Below, one piece after another: positions 47,401 to 55,728 of a stretch of 64,000 nt of DNA (positions are counted from its first letter, which is position 1; every line of letters begins with the position of its first letter). This stretch comes from JAJTFW01 sp964534995 (GTDB lineage Bacteria > Bacteroidota > Bacteroidia > AKYH767-A > OLB10). The translations under genes were made by a program, and so were the position numbers. Location: the NCBI GenBank assembly GCA_964534995.1, contig CAZHSC010000003.1, positions 25,273 through 89,272 on the forward strand, given 5' to 3'. Under the pieces are notes generated by a model. That model searched no databases, had not been told where the DNA came from, and worked only from the letters and a program-made list of their open reading frames with translations.

Positions 47401-47769
47401 TCAACGGTCACCAATTATCATTTTGTTGATGAGAACCCGTTTCCCGGAATCAATTATTACCGGCTGAGACAAACCGATATTAACGGAACTGAAGAGCTGA
47501 CAGAATGGATTGCCGTTGTCTTTAAGGATGGAAATGATATTCCTGTTGATATCTGGCCCAACCCGGCTACTTCTTATTTGTATCTGAAAGGTTTGACTGG
47601 AGATACACATGTATCCATCTATGATTACACCGGCAAGCTTGTGCAGGAAGACTTACTTTCCGGTGAAGAGCGATTGCTTACCATTGACAGACTGACCGCA
47701 GGTATTTATATTATCGTTTGGAGTGATCACACGGACAAAATGAAGTCATCACGCTTTGTGAAGCGGTAA
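44401..47769 (+). CDS. T9SS-secreted beta-solenoid surface protein, TTG start
   Basis: An 1,122-residue secreted protein. The only sensible start is TTG 44401, which gives a normal signal peptide (KKNIFFSLVLFVFLNTLQVGA) and no in-frame ATG is nearby. The N-terminal domain (YYARVTGNWNALTTWSTVGC, FPTAADDVIICVGTTVTVN) is the G8-like start of Bacteroidetes beta-solenoids, followed by about 800 residues of Thr/Ser/Gly/Asn-rich repeats (LTINSGGTLQNGG, LTVSNGGTLIQN), probably a right-handed helix. The final domain (VSWLFFEAKNLDKTVKLMW) and tail (DIWPNPATSYLYL, LTAGIYIIVW) form a T9SS type A region. Likely an adhesin or matrix protein; no catalytic motif seen. Confidence 0.82.
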   Translation: MKKNIFFSLVLFVFLNTLQVGAATYYARVTGNWNALTTWSTVGCGGAMAATFPTAADDVIICVGTTVTVNINTTVANLTINSGGTLQNGGGSTTNRSLTVTGTLTVSNGGTLIQNSTVTASASLFAGTEVFGSTSTVTVSNWSSYSVPLINGVGSNFGHLNLNWNPGLNWWKNQGLGVTRTIQGNFTIGTNCQTYLDSSAANVSIVIGGNMTVNGKLRIKNAMPGTVIFGVTGNGTIGGSGIFTGIYGGSGNVSFAVNNLTSASGGTFNGILDGTGDATININGTYNCAGNFYGINAPLILNNGVPTITINALTYTGGTFMASYAHNSGGTAVVNILSNAIISFTVATDNIKLLGLAAIGANPVTTMLNFTVGGNLSVAGLSTCAFKSSESYGEEIIIVNGTFTVTAAKALFNGGSVESSGHKVKATFGGFTISGGTAWFSENASDSTNITVNGPVLLSGGTLILKSSTGHAQFIINGNFTQNYVGSTYYMHGPDQLGAAEVSNNYIDMRVNGNFVQSGGILHFDNSNSTAEQRIYINGPSYTISNSSSMYRAGSGTGTSFARIIFEYPGTITYFRNLAHNIQQCKQTIKAGCTLSVTSGPMQISSHNTALLDMLTVESGGTLSLNTHQLTSDTLFNYSGITIADGARFRIARTTGMYDGTANAAISSARNMNYFLGANSIVEYNTSTYARVTGINLGIATLPQHKYGILEINHTGAGTWIAPTYLPNFTASVYIRTRLIMTSGEFNLADAMGNPTNGGRYVHIENPSPSALQRTGGYIRSEALDHSARIVWNIQNNYGTYMIPWGYSSTEYIPLTYQLTGGNAGTVSFSTYCTPANNLPWPPGVTNLTSHIGLTPDNRTATVDRFWRMANTGTNPVINLTFNYRASELPGIPYNLPAMIRGYAYNSTTNTWMAALPGQSASAYQVIVPSAGGNTHWALASLNSPLPVSWLFFEAKNLDKTVKLMWATLEEKDNSHFVVERSRDFADVQQLGTVPGKGNSSTVTNYHFVDENPFPGINYYRLRQTDINGTEELTEWIAVVFKDGNDIPVDIWPNPATSYLYLKGLTGDTHVSIYDYTGKLVQEDLLSGEERLLTIDRLTAGIYIIVWSDHTDKMKSSRFVKR

Positions 47770-47810
47770 TATTTATGCAGGAAGTATCAATGCTATAGGT
47801 GGCTGCAGTT

Positions 47811-48782
47811 TTAATGCGCCAGTGGCCTTTTCTTAACCATGCCTCCACGTGTATCTTTGATGCTGTGCATTACCACAAAAGCGTTGGGGTCGATGATGGC
47901 AATTTCATCGTTGATTTTACTGATTTCAAGCCGCGTTATTACCGTGAACACAATATCAATGTCATCGCGGTGTCCATGGCTTCCGAAGCCACGCTTTCCT
48001 TTATATACGGTTACGCCCCGTCCCAGTTTCTGAATAATCATTAAGCGTATTTCTTCGCTATGCGGACTGATGATGGTGATTCCTGTATATTCTTCAATCC
48101 CTTCAATAACAAAGTCAACACTTTTTGATGCCGCTAAATAAGTGATCATGGAATACATGGCGGTTTCAATAGACAAAAGGTAGGCGGCTACAGAGAAGAT
48201 GACAATGTTTAACAAGGCGATGATATCTCCAACAGTTGTTCCCCATTTCCGGCTTAAATACAGGGCTAGTACTTCAGTGCCGTCAATCACCGCTCCTCCT
48301 CTCATAGACAGTCCGATGCCGGTACCAAGAAAAAATCCTCCAAAAACGGATACCAGCATTTTTTCCTGTGTCAATCCCGGAAAATGTACTGTGGCCATTA
48401 CGATGGATAGCGCCAGAATGGCACCCGCTGTTTTAAAGGCGAACTGGGGATTGATGATGCGGTAGCCAAGTATGATAAAGGGTGTATTGACCAATACCAG
48501 AATCAGGGCAAGGTGGAAATTACTGATTCCGGAGATAAGTAATGCAATTCCCATTGCACCACCGTCAATAAACTGGTTGGGTAACAAAAAACTTTTTAGC
48601 CCGAAAGCTGCAGATAAAATTCCAGCCATAATCAGTAACACATCTTTTATTCCCGCTGCCGATTCAACCTTGATCGCCCTTATTTCTTTGGCCATACGGT
48701 ATGAACTCATACCGGACAATTCATGAGGGTCCTTTTTATGGGAGATGTATCTTTTAATGAACCTGATCAGCAAATTTTCCAT
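47811..48782 (-). CDS. YitT family membrane protein (DUF2179 C-terminal domain)
   Basis: A 323-residue inner-membrane protein. Five or six transmembrane helices (for example VLLIMAGILSAAFGLKSFLL, MGIALLISGISNFHLALILV, MLVSVFGGFFLGTGIGL, IIALLNIVIFSVAAYLL) with the YitT-type GGAVIDGTEVLALYLSRKWG loop, then the cytosolic DUF2179 domain (YTGITIISPHSEEIRLMI, GRGVTVYKGKRGF). Family members are putative transporters of unknown substrate. The N-terminal 45 residues are charged and cytosolic. Convergent with the upstream T9SS gene, 41 bp apart. Confidence 0.83.
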   Translation of the reverse strand: MENLLIRFIKRYISHKKDPHELSGMSSYRMAKEIRAIKVESAAGIKDVLLIMAGILSAAFGLKSFLLPNQFIDGGAMGIALLISGISNFHLALILVLVNTPFIILGYRIINPQFAFKTAGAILALSIVMATVHFPGLTQEKMLVSVFGGFFLGTGIGLSMRGGAVIDGTEVLALYLSRKWGTTVGDIIALLNIVIFSVAAYLLSIETAMYSMITYLAASKSVDFVIEGIEEYTGITIISPHSEEIRLMIIQKLGRGVTVYKGKRGFGSHGHRDDIDIVFTVITRLEISKINDEIAIIDPNAFVVMHSIKDTRGGMVKKRPLAH

Positions 48783-48972
48783 GTAAGGCCGTGATGAACA
48801 GTATAGGTCTTCTATTCAGTTTAGAAAAATACTGAACTATGGCTTATGGCAAGCGACTTTCTTACTCAGAGGATGAACCGTAGCCTGTTTAAAATTGCAG
48901 CTGACAATAAGTTGAATTCACAAAGATGATTTTTCAGTACTCATTATGAATACTTTAATGAAAACAATAATT

Positions 48973-51900
48973 TTATCTGATCAGACTGAAAGTTCCGGCG
49001 AATTCATAATATTTACCTTTTACACTGGTAATTTTTATCAGGTAAGTATATAATCCTTCGGGGGCGAGGCTTCCATCACTGAGTGTTCCATCCCAGGGTC
49101 TGAAAAATGAATCAGTAGCATAAATCATTTGTCCCCAACGATTGAAGACCAACATGTCATAGGAATTAACATTTAGTACAGGGGTGCCGTCAAAGAAAAC
49201 ATCGTTTTTACCGTCATTGTTTGGCGTAAAGGCATTTGGAACAAAGAAGGGTACGACCTCAAGATTGGTTTCATATTCATCAAGGCAATTTACACCGTTG
49301 AAGGCGATCAGTTTTATTTTAAGTGAACCTACCTGGTCAAATATATGGCTTGGGTTTTCTTCTTCTGATGACTGTCCGTCGCCGAAATTCCACTTGTAAC
49401 GAACCGCGTTGGTTGATTTGTTGTTGAATGAAACTTCCGAGTTGAATACACTGACAATCCTCGCCGACTGTCCGAATTCCGCTTCCGGAAAGGGGGGAAT
49501 GGTAACCGATACCTGTACCGCAGCATCATCCACACATCCTGCTGGGCTGGTTACTTTCAGTGTTGTATTATATTCTCCGGCGGCCGCGTAAACATGTGAA
49601 GGGGATGTTTCGGTGGAGGTTCCGCCGTCACCAAATGTCCAGGCAAATTTGGAAGCAGGCTCACACACCGAATTATTCTGAAACTTGATTCGTATTTCAC
49701 TGCAGTCAATGTTTTGCTGAGGATCATAATCCGCAACAGGAACAGGATGTTCATTTAAGGTAACACCGAGTGTTTTGCTGCATCCCTGGGCTGTTGTAAC
49801 GGTAACGGTATAAATACCTCCCTGTGTAACATCAATAAACGGATCGGTGCTGCCGTTTGACCAATTATATAAGCCCTGACCCGGTATGGTTTCTAAATGG
49901 GTGCTTTCTCCACTGCAGATATCAAGGTCGCCACTGATGGAAACCAGTGGCAGTGGGTTAACACTTAGGTCAAATATGGCGGAGCCTGTACAACCGTAAG
50001 CGTCGGTAACAATTACAGAATAACTGCCGGCAATGTTTACACTTTGTACCGCTGTTGTCATTCCATTTGACCACTGGTATTGTACATACCCTCCACCCGC
50101 ATTTAAAACGGCGCTCTGATCTTCACAAATAGCAGCGGGTCCGGTGATAACAGGGACAGGATTTGCATGAACGGTAACCGTGGCACTGGTGCTGTTTACG
50201 CATCCGTTGGCATCCGTTACTGTTACAACAAAATTACCGCTGGCCGAAACCGTAATAGCAGCTGTGGTGCTTCCATCCGACCATTGATAGGAAGCAAAAT
50301 TACCCGGTTGAAGCGTAGTGGAATTGCCATCGCAAATGTCAGTGTTCGCGATGAGTTGTGGTTGCGGTAAGGGGTTTTCGGTAACACTGTAAACGGCGGT
50401 ATTGCTGCATCCATTTATGTCGGTTACAGTAAGTGTATAGGTGCCACCTGCGCTGATGGTATTTTGGGCTCCGTTGCTACCGTTAGACCACTGGTAGGAA
50501 CTGAATGTTCCGGAGGAATTCAATACTACATTGCCGCCGGCGCAAAAAGCAGTGGCCCCGGTGATACTTACTGCCGGCAAAGGATTTACAATGAAATTTT
50601 GACTGCTTGTGCCTGAACATCCATTGGCATCGGTAACGGTTACTGTATAAATGCCCGCCACGGAAGGTTGAATCTGCGCTGTATTGGCTCCGTTGGACCA
50701 AAGGTAAGATACCGCTCCTCCGAAACTCGCATCCAATAATCCATTACTACCCTGGCATACTGTGAAGTTACCGCTGATAACCGGTACGGGATTGGAATTA
50801 ACCGACACCTGCTGGGTAACAGATGCGCTGCAGCCATTATTATCTGTTATGGTAAGTGTGTACATACCTGCTGTTGCCGGTTGGATGGTGGAAGCAGTGG
50901 AACCATTTGACCACAGATAATTCAAGCCGGATGGTGCCGCTTGCAAATTTGCATTGGCGCCCTGGCAAATGGAAGTGATCCCTGTAATTTGTGGAATGGG
51001 CAGGGGCCATGCAGTGATAGAATAGCTGCTGGAACCGGAACATCCGTTTAAAGCCGTTACAGTAACGGTATAATTTCCTCCGCTGCTAACATTGACTTGT
51101 TGCGCCGTGTTGCCGTTTGACCAAAGGTATCCGGAATAACCAGTGCCTGCATCAAGTATGGCTCCGGAACCGGCGCAAAAACCGCTTGGACCAGATATGA
51201 CAGCAGGAGTGAACGGAAGGGAGGTAAAATTAACATTGGTGGTACCGGAACATCCGTTGACGTCGGTTACCGTTACCGCGTAGACGCCGCTGGTATTAAC
51301 GCTGATACTGGAGGTAACAAGACCTGTTGACCAGAGATAGGATGCATAACCGTTACCGGCATTGAGCGTTGAGCTGCTTCCCTGACAGGCACTCAGGTTG
51401 CCACTGATTACCGGTACCGGATTGGAATTAACACTGACAACCTGGGAGATGCTTCCGGTACATCCATTGAGATCGGTAACTGTAACTGTATAAGTTCCTG
51501 CTGTTGCGGGCTGAATCGATATAGAAGTAGCGCCTGTCGACCATAAATAACTCATACCTGCCGGAGTCGTATTCAGATTGGCATTGGCACCCTGGCATAT
51601 GGCCGTGATACCTGTAATAGCGGGAGTAGGAAGGCTGAAAATGGTGATGGTCTGACTGGTGTTACCTGTGCAGCCATTGCCATCGGTAACAGTAACCGTG
51701 TAGGTCCCCGCCGCAGAAACGGTAGTACTTGATCCGCTTGATCCGTTGGACCATTGGTAGGAGGCGAAGGCCCCGGCAGAGAGCACGGTACTGGCACCCT
51801 GGCAGAAGTCCGGATCACCACTGATGGAAGGGGCCGGATTGGGCCAGACAGTAACGTTATAATTATTCGTAGCTGTACAGCCGTTAGCATCGCTGACTGT

Positions 51901-53514
51901 AACGGTATAAGTGCCTGCAGTTCCTGTGCTGATACTTGCTGTAGTTTGCCCGCCTGACCAAAGATACTGGCTGAAGGGGGCAGTGGTGGATAGAGTAGTA
52001 CTTGCGTTCTGGCAAATGGAGGATATGCCACTGATACTTACCGTTGGATTTGGATGTACCGTTACTGAAATGGATGTGGAAGAAGGGCAAAAACCGGCTG
52101 CAGTAGGGGTAACCGTGTACACTCCCGAAGTACTAACTGTAATGCTCTGGCTGGTAGCCCCGGTTGACCATAACACCCCGGCGGCGGAGGCGGTCAGCGT
52201 AACGTTGGAACCCTGGCAAAATGCAGTAGGCCCGGAGGGATTGATGGATAATGTAAGACCACTCAGATGATTTACGGTAATGGTATCTGTTATATCCGAA
52301 CAATTTCCGCCAAATGAAACGGTGCAGAAATAAGTGCCCGGGTTAAATACGGTGATGCTTTGTGTGGTGGCTCCGGTGGACCACTGATAGCCGACACCGG
52401 CGGTAGCAGTTAAAATGACACTGTCGCCGGGGCAAAAATCGGTAGGACCGCTGGTGCTGATAAGGGCTGCCGGATTGGTATACTGAACGTAAATTAAAGC
52501 CGAAAAGGCGAAACAAAGAGGAGGATTGGCGATAGAGGTGTAATAAATACCGGGCTGTGAAACCCAGATTGAATTGGTGGTGTCACCCGTTGACCAGAGC
52601 GGCGCCCTGCAGGCATTCACCGAAAGTTGTAAGGAATCACCGGGGCAGATATAGAGCGTATCTCCTACCTGGGTATATTGCCCCGCCGTGGTTAACACCG
52701 GAATTTCACCCACCGACTGAAATGAGTTACCCTCCAGAAAAACGCCGGAATCAAAAGCTCCGTCGCAAAAATCTTCCACCGCAAGTTTTATGTGATAGGT
52801 TTCGCAGGGACATACCTGCGTGGCAGCCGTTAACACAGTGGTCATACCATCATATTGCACAGTTGCGCCACCGGTATTATCGATAAAGTAGCTGCAATTG
52901 GTACAAGGGCCACTGGGGGAAGTTCCGCCTGCTGCCCAACCGTTATTCACATTGTTGATCGTGATGGGAGTAGTTGTACCTGGAATCAGCGCAATATTTC
53001 TTTTACCTGTAATTCCGGGTCCGTTAATGAAAAAGCCGAAAACATCGTTGCAGGTGGTACCTACGTAATCATGGTATTCTTCCGAAGCCCATACATAACG
53101 GAAACGGACGGAATCGGTGGCCACCGTAAAATCGAATTGTAAGATGGCGGCATCCTGAGGATTAGAACCTCCGGGATTGAGCCCGTTCAGGTCAACATCT
53201 GATCCGGCACCAGTGGCCGTTCCTGAGCCGGTAGCATTATTGGGTCCAATAGCGTTACTAACGGCACCTGAAGTCAGAAGTATACCATTTGCAATTCCCA
53301 CATTACAGGCTCCCGCACAATTGAAACTGCCTTTGGCCGTAGCGCCACCGCTATAGGTAATGTTTGAAGCGGATACGCCGGGTCCCAATAAAATATTTGT
53401 CACCAGTTGGGTTGGAGTAGGCGCTGAATTCACAGTGAGCTGAGCCTTGGCTGAAATTCCTGCAACAAAAAAAACTGCGGTTAGTAATAGTCGGGAGTAA
53501 GCATTCAGACCCAT
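48973..53514 (-). CDS. Giant adhesin-like protein: choice-of-anchor L, 14 Ig-like repeats, PKD, T9SS type B tail
   Basis: A 1,513-residue surface protein starting at ATG 53514; the frame runs to 53535 but the -7 box TATATTTG (53540-53533) overlaps it. After a signal peptide, residues about 30-270 are a choice-of-anchor L-like domain (TLLGPGVSASNITY-type, WASEEYHDYVGTTCNDVFGF, SGVFLEGNSFQS). Then 14 tandem repeats of about 70-76 residues with the pattern CQG...YLWSNG...GTYTVTVTDxNGC, two PKD domains (KFAWTFGDGGTST, YKWNFGDGQSSEEEN) and a CHU_C gliding-motility C-terminal domain (NAFTPNNDGKND, FNRWGQMIY, PWDGTLSDG, EGLYTYLIKI), the signal for type B T9SS export. Repeats suggest a stalk for cell-surface adhesion or gliding. 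Confidence 0.88.
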   Translation of the reverse strand: MGLNAYSRLLLTAVFFVAGISAKAQLTVNSAPTPTQLVTNILLGPGVSASNITYSGGATAKGSFNCAGACNVGIANGILLTSGAVSNAIGPNNATGSGTATGAGSDVDLNGLNPGGSNPQDAAILQFDFTVATDSVRFRYVWASEEYHDYVGTTCNDVFGFFINGPGITGKRNIALIPGTTTPITINNVNNGWAAGGTSPSGPCTNCSYFIDNTGGATVQYDGMTTVLTAATQVCPCETYHIKLAVEDFCDGAFDSGVFLEGNSFQSVGEIPVLTTAGQYTQVGDTLYICPGDSLQLSVNACRAPLWSTGDTTNSIWVSQPGIYYTSIANPPLCFAFSALIYVQYTNPAALISTSGPTDFCPGDSVILTATAGVGYQWSTGATTQSITVFNPGTYFCTVSFGGNCSDITDTITVNHLSGLTLSINPSGPTAFCQGSNVTLTASAAGVLWSTGATSQSITVSTSGVYTVTPTAAGFCPSSTSISVTVHPNPTVSISGISSICQNASTTLSTTAPFSQYLWSGGQTTASISTGTAGTYTVTVSDANGCTATNNYNVTVWPNPAPSISGDPDFCQGASTVLSAGAFASYQWSNGSSGSSTTVSAAGTYTVTVTDGNGCTGNTSQTITIFSLPTPAITGITAICQGANANLNTTPAGMSYLWSTGATSISIQPATAGTYTVTVTDLNGCTGSISQVVSVNSNPVPVISGNLSACQGSSSTLNAGNGYASYLWSTGLVTSSISVNTSGVYAVTVTDVNGCSGTTNVNFTSLPFTPAVISGPSGFCAGSGAILDAGTGYSGYLWSNGNTAQQVNVSSGGNYTVTVTALNGCSGSSSYSITAWPLPIPQITGITSICQGANANLQAAPSGLNYLWSNGSTASTIQPATAGMYTLTITDNNGCSASVTQQVSVNSNPVPVISGNFTVCQGSNGLLDASFGGAVSYLWSNGANTAQIQPSVAGIYTVTVTDANGCSGTSSQNFIVNPLPAVSITGATAFCAGGNVVLNSSGTFSSYQWSNGSNGAQNTISAGGTYTLTVTDINGCSNTAVYSVTENPLPQPQLIANTDICDGNSTTLQPGNFASYQWSDGSTTAAITVSASGNFVVTVTDANGCVNSTSATVTVHANPVPVITGPAAICEDQSAVLNAGGGYVQYQWSNGMTTAVQSVNIAGSYSVIVTDAYGCTGSAIFDLSVNPLPLVSISGDLDICSGESTHLETIPGQGLYNWSNGSTDPFIDVTQGGIYTVTVTTAQGCSKTLGVTLNEHPVPVADYDPQQNIDCSEIRIKFQNNSVCEPASKFAWTFGDGGTSTETSPSHVYAAAGEYNTTLKVTSPAGCVDDAAVQVSVTIPPFPEAEFGQSARIVSVFNSEVSFNNKSTNAVRYKWNFGDGQSSEEENPSHIFDQVGSLKIKLIAFNGVNCLDEYETNLEVVPFFVPNAFTPNNDGKNDVFFDGTPVLNVNSYDMLVFNRWGQMIYATDSFFRPWDGTLSDGSLAPEGLYTYLIKITSVKGKYYEFAGTFSLIR

Positions 53515-53532
53515 CTTTATGTATTTAATTAT

Positions 53533-53540
53533 CAAATATA
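53533..53540 (-). promoter_or_regulatory. -7 box TATATTTG of the adhesin gene
   Basis: Exact TAnnTTTG on the minus strand, 18 nt before ATG 53514. Confidence 0.45.
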
Positions 53541-53774
53541 AGATTAAAAGAATAATATTATGTCACAGGAAAGGCTCTTTTTCGGCATTAGACGATAATT
53601 GGTGACAAATAGTTGCTTTTCATTGGTGAAAAGCAGGATCGTATATATCGGTGGGAACACTTTCAAAACCAGTAAATATTTCTCTTACGGAATATAGGAT
53701 GAACCAGGATATTAACTTTCATAAAGCATTAAATAATAATGATATAATGAATATCAATTTATGCTGAATAAAAA

Positions 53775-53802
53775 AAAGGCCGGCACTTCCGTACCGGCCT
53801 TT
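53775..53802 (-). terminator. Intrinsic terminator after atpC
   Basis: AAAGGCCGG (53775-53783) pairs with CCGGCCTTT (53794-53802); the stem extends after one mismatch to a TTCC loop (GGAA, a GNRA tetraloop, in the minus-strand RNA). Followed on the minus strand by a long T-run (53777-53769). Strong terminator for atpDC. Confidence 0.88.
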
Positions 53803-53821
53803 CATTTAAGTTGTTCTTGAT

Positions 53822-54061
53822 TTAAGCTCCTTCTACGAGAATAACCACTTTATTGTCAAGCATTTCAACTACGCCTCCTTTCACTGCGAAACTTTCCTCT
53901 CCTTTGGAGGTTTTGATTTTTACAATGCCTTGGGTGAGTGTTGAAATGATGGCAGCGTGATTTTCAAGCATCTGAAAACTTCCATGGGTACCGGGTACCA
54001 TCACGGAACTAACTTCGCCTTCGAATACTTTTTTATCGGGGGTGATAATTTCAAGATGCAT
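53822..54061 (-). CDS. atpC: ATP synthase F1 epsilon subunit (short form)
   Basis: A 79-residue epsilon subunit consisting only of the N-terminal beta-sandwich (MHLEIITPDKKVFEGEVSSV, VPGTHGSFQMLENHAAIIS, KTSKGEESFAVKGGVVEML). The C-terminal two-helix domain found in E. coli, which regulates the enzyme by inserting into the F1 cavity, is absent; short AtpC is usual in Bacteroidetes. It follows atpD by 26 bp and ends with a strong terminator. Other atp genes are not in the window, as is common where atpDC are separated from the rest. Confidence 0.93.
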   Translation of the reverse strand: MHLEIITPDKKVFEGEVSSVMVPGTHGSFQMLENHAAIISTLTQGIVKIKTSKGEESFAVKGGVVEMLDNKVVILVEGA

Positions 54062-54087
54062 GGTGGTAGAGCTTGATTTCGTATGAA

Positions 54088-55590
54088 TTATTTAGATTCA
54101 GCCAGTAACTTTTTACCTTTTTCAATGGCGTCCTCAATGGTACCTACAAGGTTAAATGCCGCTTCCGGATATTGATCTACTTCTCCGTTGAGGATCATTT
54201 TAAAGCCTTTAATAGTTTCTTCGATAGGCACAAGTACACCTTTTAATCCGGTGAACTGTTCAGCCACATGGAAGGGTTGGGAGAGGAAACGTTGTACGCG
54301 GCGGGCGCGGTGTACCACCAATTTGTCTTCATCACTCAATTCATCCATACCCAGGATGGCGATAATATCCTGTAATTCCTTATAGCGTTGGAGAATTTCT
54401 TTCACGGCCTGGGCTGTGTTATAATGTTCTTCACCCACAACGGCCGGCGCGAGGATACGTGAAGTGGAATCGAGCGGATCCACTGCAGGATAAATACCTA
54501 ACTCTGCAATTTTACGACTCAATACAGTGGTTGCATCCAGGTGGCTGAAAGTAGTTGCAGGGGCCGGGTCGGTAAGGTCATCCGCAGGTACATATACTGC
54601 TTGTACCGAAGTAATAGAACCTCGTTTGGTGGAAGTGATCCGCTCCTGCATCAGTCCCATTTCGGTAGCGAGGGTAGGCTGGTAACCCACAGCGGATGGC
54701 ATCCGTCCCAGAAGGGCGGATACTTCAGATCCGGCCTGAGTAAAACGGAAGATGTTATCAATAAAGAAAAGGATATCGCGACCACCTGATTTTTCATCTC
54801 CGTCGCGGAAATATTCAGCCACGGTAAGTCCGGAAAGCGCCACACGGGCACGTGCTCCGGGAGGTTCGTTCATCTGACCAAAGACAAGGGTTGCCTGGCT
54901 CTGGGATAAATCGGACATATTAACCTTGCTCAGATCCCAGTCGCCTTTTTCCATACTGTGTTTAAAATCTTCACCGTACTTAATAACCCCGGATTCAATC
55001 ATTTCACGAAGCAGGTCATTCCCTTCACGGGTACGTTCACCCACGCCTGCAAATACAGAAAGGCCCGCGTACCCCTTGGCGATATTATTGATCAGCTCCA
55101 TGATCAGTACGGTTTTACCAACACCGGCACCACCAAACAGACCGATTTTACCACCTTTTGAATACGGTTCAAGCAGGTCGATCACTTTAATACCGGTAAA
55201 AAGTACTTCCGCCTCAGTGGAGAGATCCTCAAAACGGGGAGCTTCACGGTGTATTGGAAGTCCATTGGCATTGTTTACAGTACCGATCCCATCAATAGCT
55301 TCTCCTACAACATTAAACAAACGGCCTTTTATTGCGTCACCGGTAGGCATTTTAATGGCGGCGCCGGTGGCAATCACTTCCATTCCACGTACGAGTCCAT
55401 CTGTCGAATCCATCGCGATGGCACGTACAGTGTCTTCTCCAACGTGTTGCTGACACTCTAAAATGATTTTTTGACCGTTGGGACGGTTAATCTCAAGGGC
55501 TTCCAGGATATTCGGTAATTCCGTACCTTCTCCTTCGAAGCTTACGTCGATTACCGGACCGATTACCTGAACAATTTTACCTTTATTCAT
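54088..55590 (-). CDS. atpD: ATP synthase F1 beta subunit
   Basis: A 500-residue catalytic beta subunit of F1-ATPase. Start at ATG 55590 (MNKGKIVQVIGPVIDV); the open frame reaches 55620, but a TATTTTTG box lies at 55625-55618. Walker A GGAGVGKT at 153-160, GERTREGNDL catalytic-Glu region, Walker B ILFFIDNIFRFTQAGSEVSA, and the DELSD motif (GMDELSDEDK) linking to gamma. Rotates the c-ring coupled nucleotide cycle at the cytoplasmic membrane. Operon atpD-atpC; divergent from ribF with both promoters in the 138-bp gap. Confidence 0.97.
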   Translation of the reverse strand: MNKGKIVQVIGPVIDVSFEGEGTELPNILEALEINRPNGQKIILECQQHVGEDTVRAIAMDSTDGLVRGMEVIATGAAIKMPTGDAIKGRLFNVVGEAIDGIGTVNNANGLPIHREAPRFEDLSTEAEVLFTGIKVIDLLEPYSKGGKIGLFGGAGVGKTVLIMELINNIAKGYAGLSVFAGVGERTREGNDLLREMIESGVIKYGEDFKHSMEKGDWDLSKVNMSDLSQSQATLVFGQMNEPPGARARVALSGLTVAEYFRDGDEKSGGRDILFFIDNIFRFTQAGSEVSALLGRMPSAVGYQPTLATEMGLMQERITSTKRGSITSVQAVYVPADDLTDPAPATTFSHLDATTVLSRKIAELGIYPAVDPLDSTSRILAPAVVGEEHYNTAQAVKEILQRYKELQDIIAILGMDELSDEDKLVVHRARRVQRFLSQPFHVAEQFTGLKGVLVPIEETIKGFKMILNGEVDQYPEAAFNLVGTIEDAIEKGKKLLAESK

Positions 55591-55617
55591 GGGAGGGGGT
55601 ATTTGATTTTGAGGCTG

Positions 55618-55625
55618 CAAAAATA
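55618..55625 (-). promoter_or_regulatory. -7 box TATTTTTG of atpDC
   Basis: Exact box on the minus strand, 27 nt before the chosen atpD ATG; supports 55590 as the start. Divergent to the box at 55657. Confidence 0.45.
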
Positions 55626-55656
55626 GATAAAAATCCGATCGCAGCGAAGTATATTC

Positions 55657-55664
55657 TATTTTTG
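55657..55664 (+). promoter_or_regulatory. -7 box TATTTTTG of ribF
   Basis: Same sequence as the atpD box but on the plus strand, 64 nt before the ribF ATG at 55729. No TTG at a good distance. Confidence 0.42.
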
Positions 55665-55728
55665 TCGCCAGGAAAGTTTATCAACATCCCTTCAAAAACT
55701 GTTGATAGATTCCCTTAATCAGGCTCAG

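Noticed and set aside
50000..52600. Regular roughly 210-bp repeats that could look like a satellite or CRISPR array
   Set aside because: They code for the Ig-like protein repeats in a single open frame.
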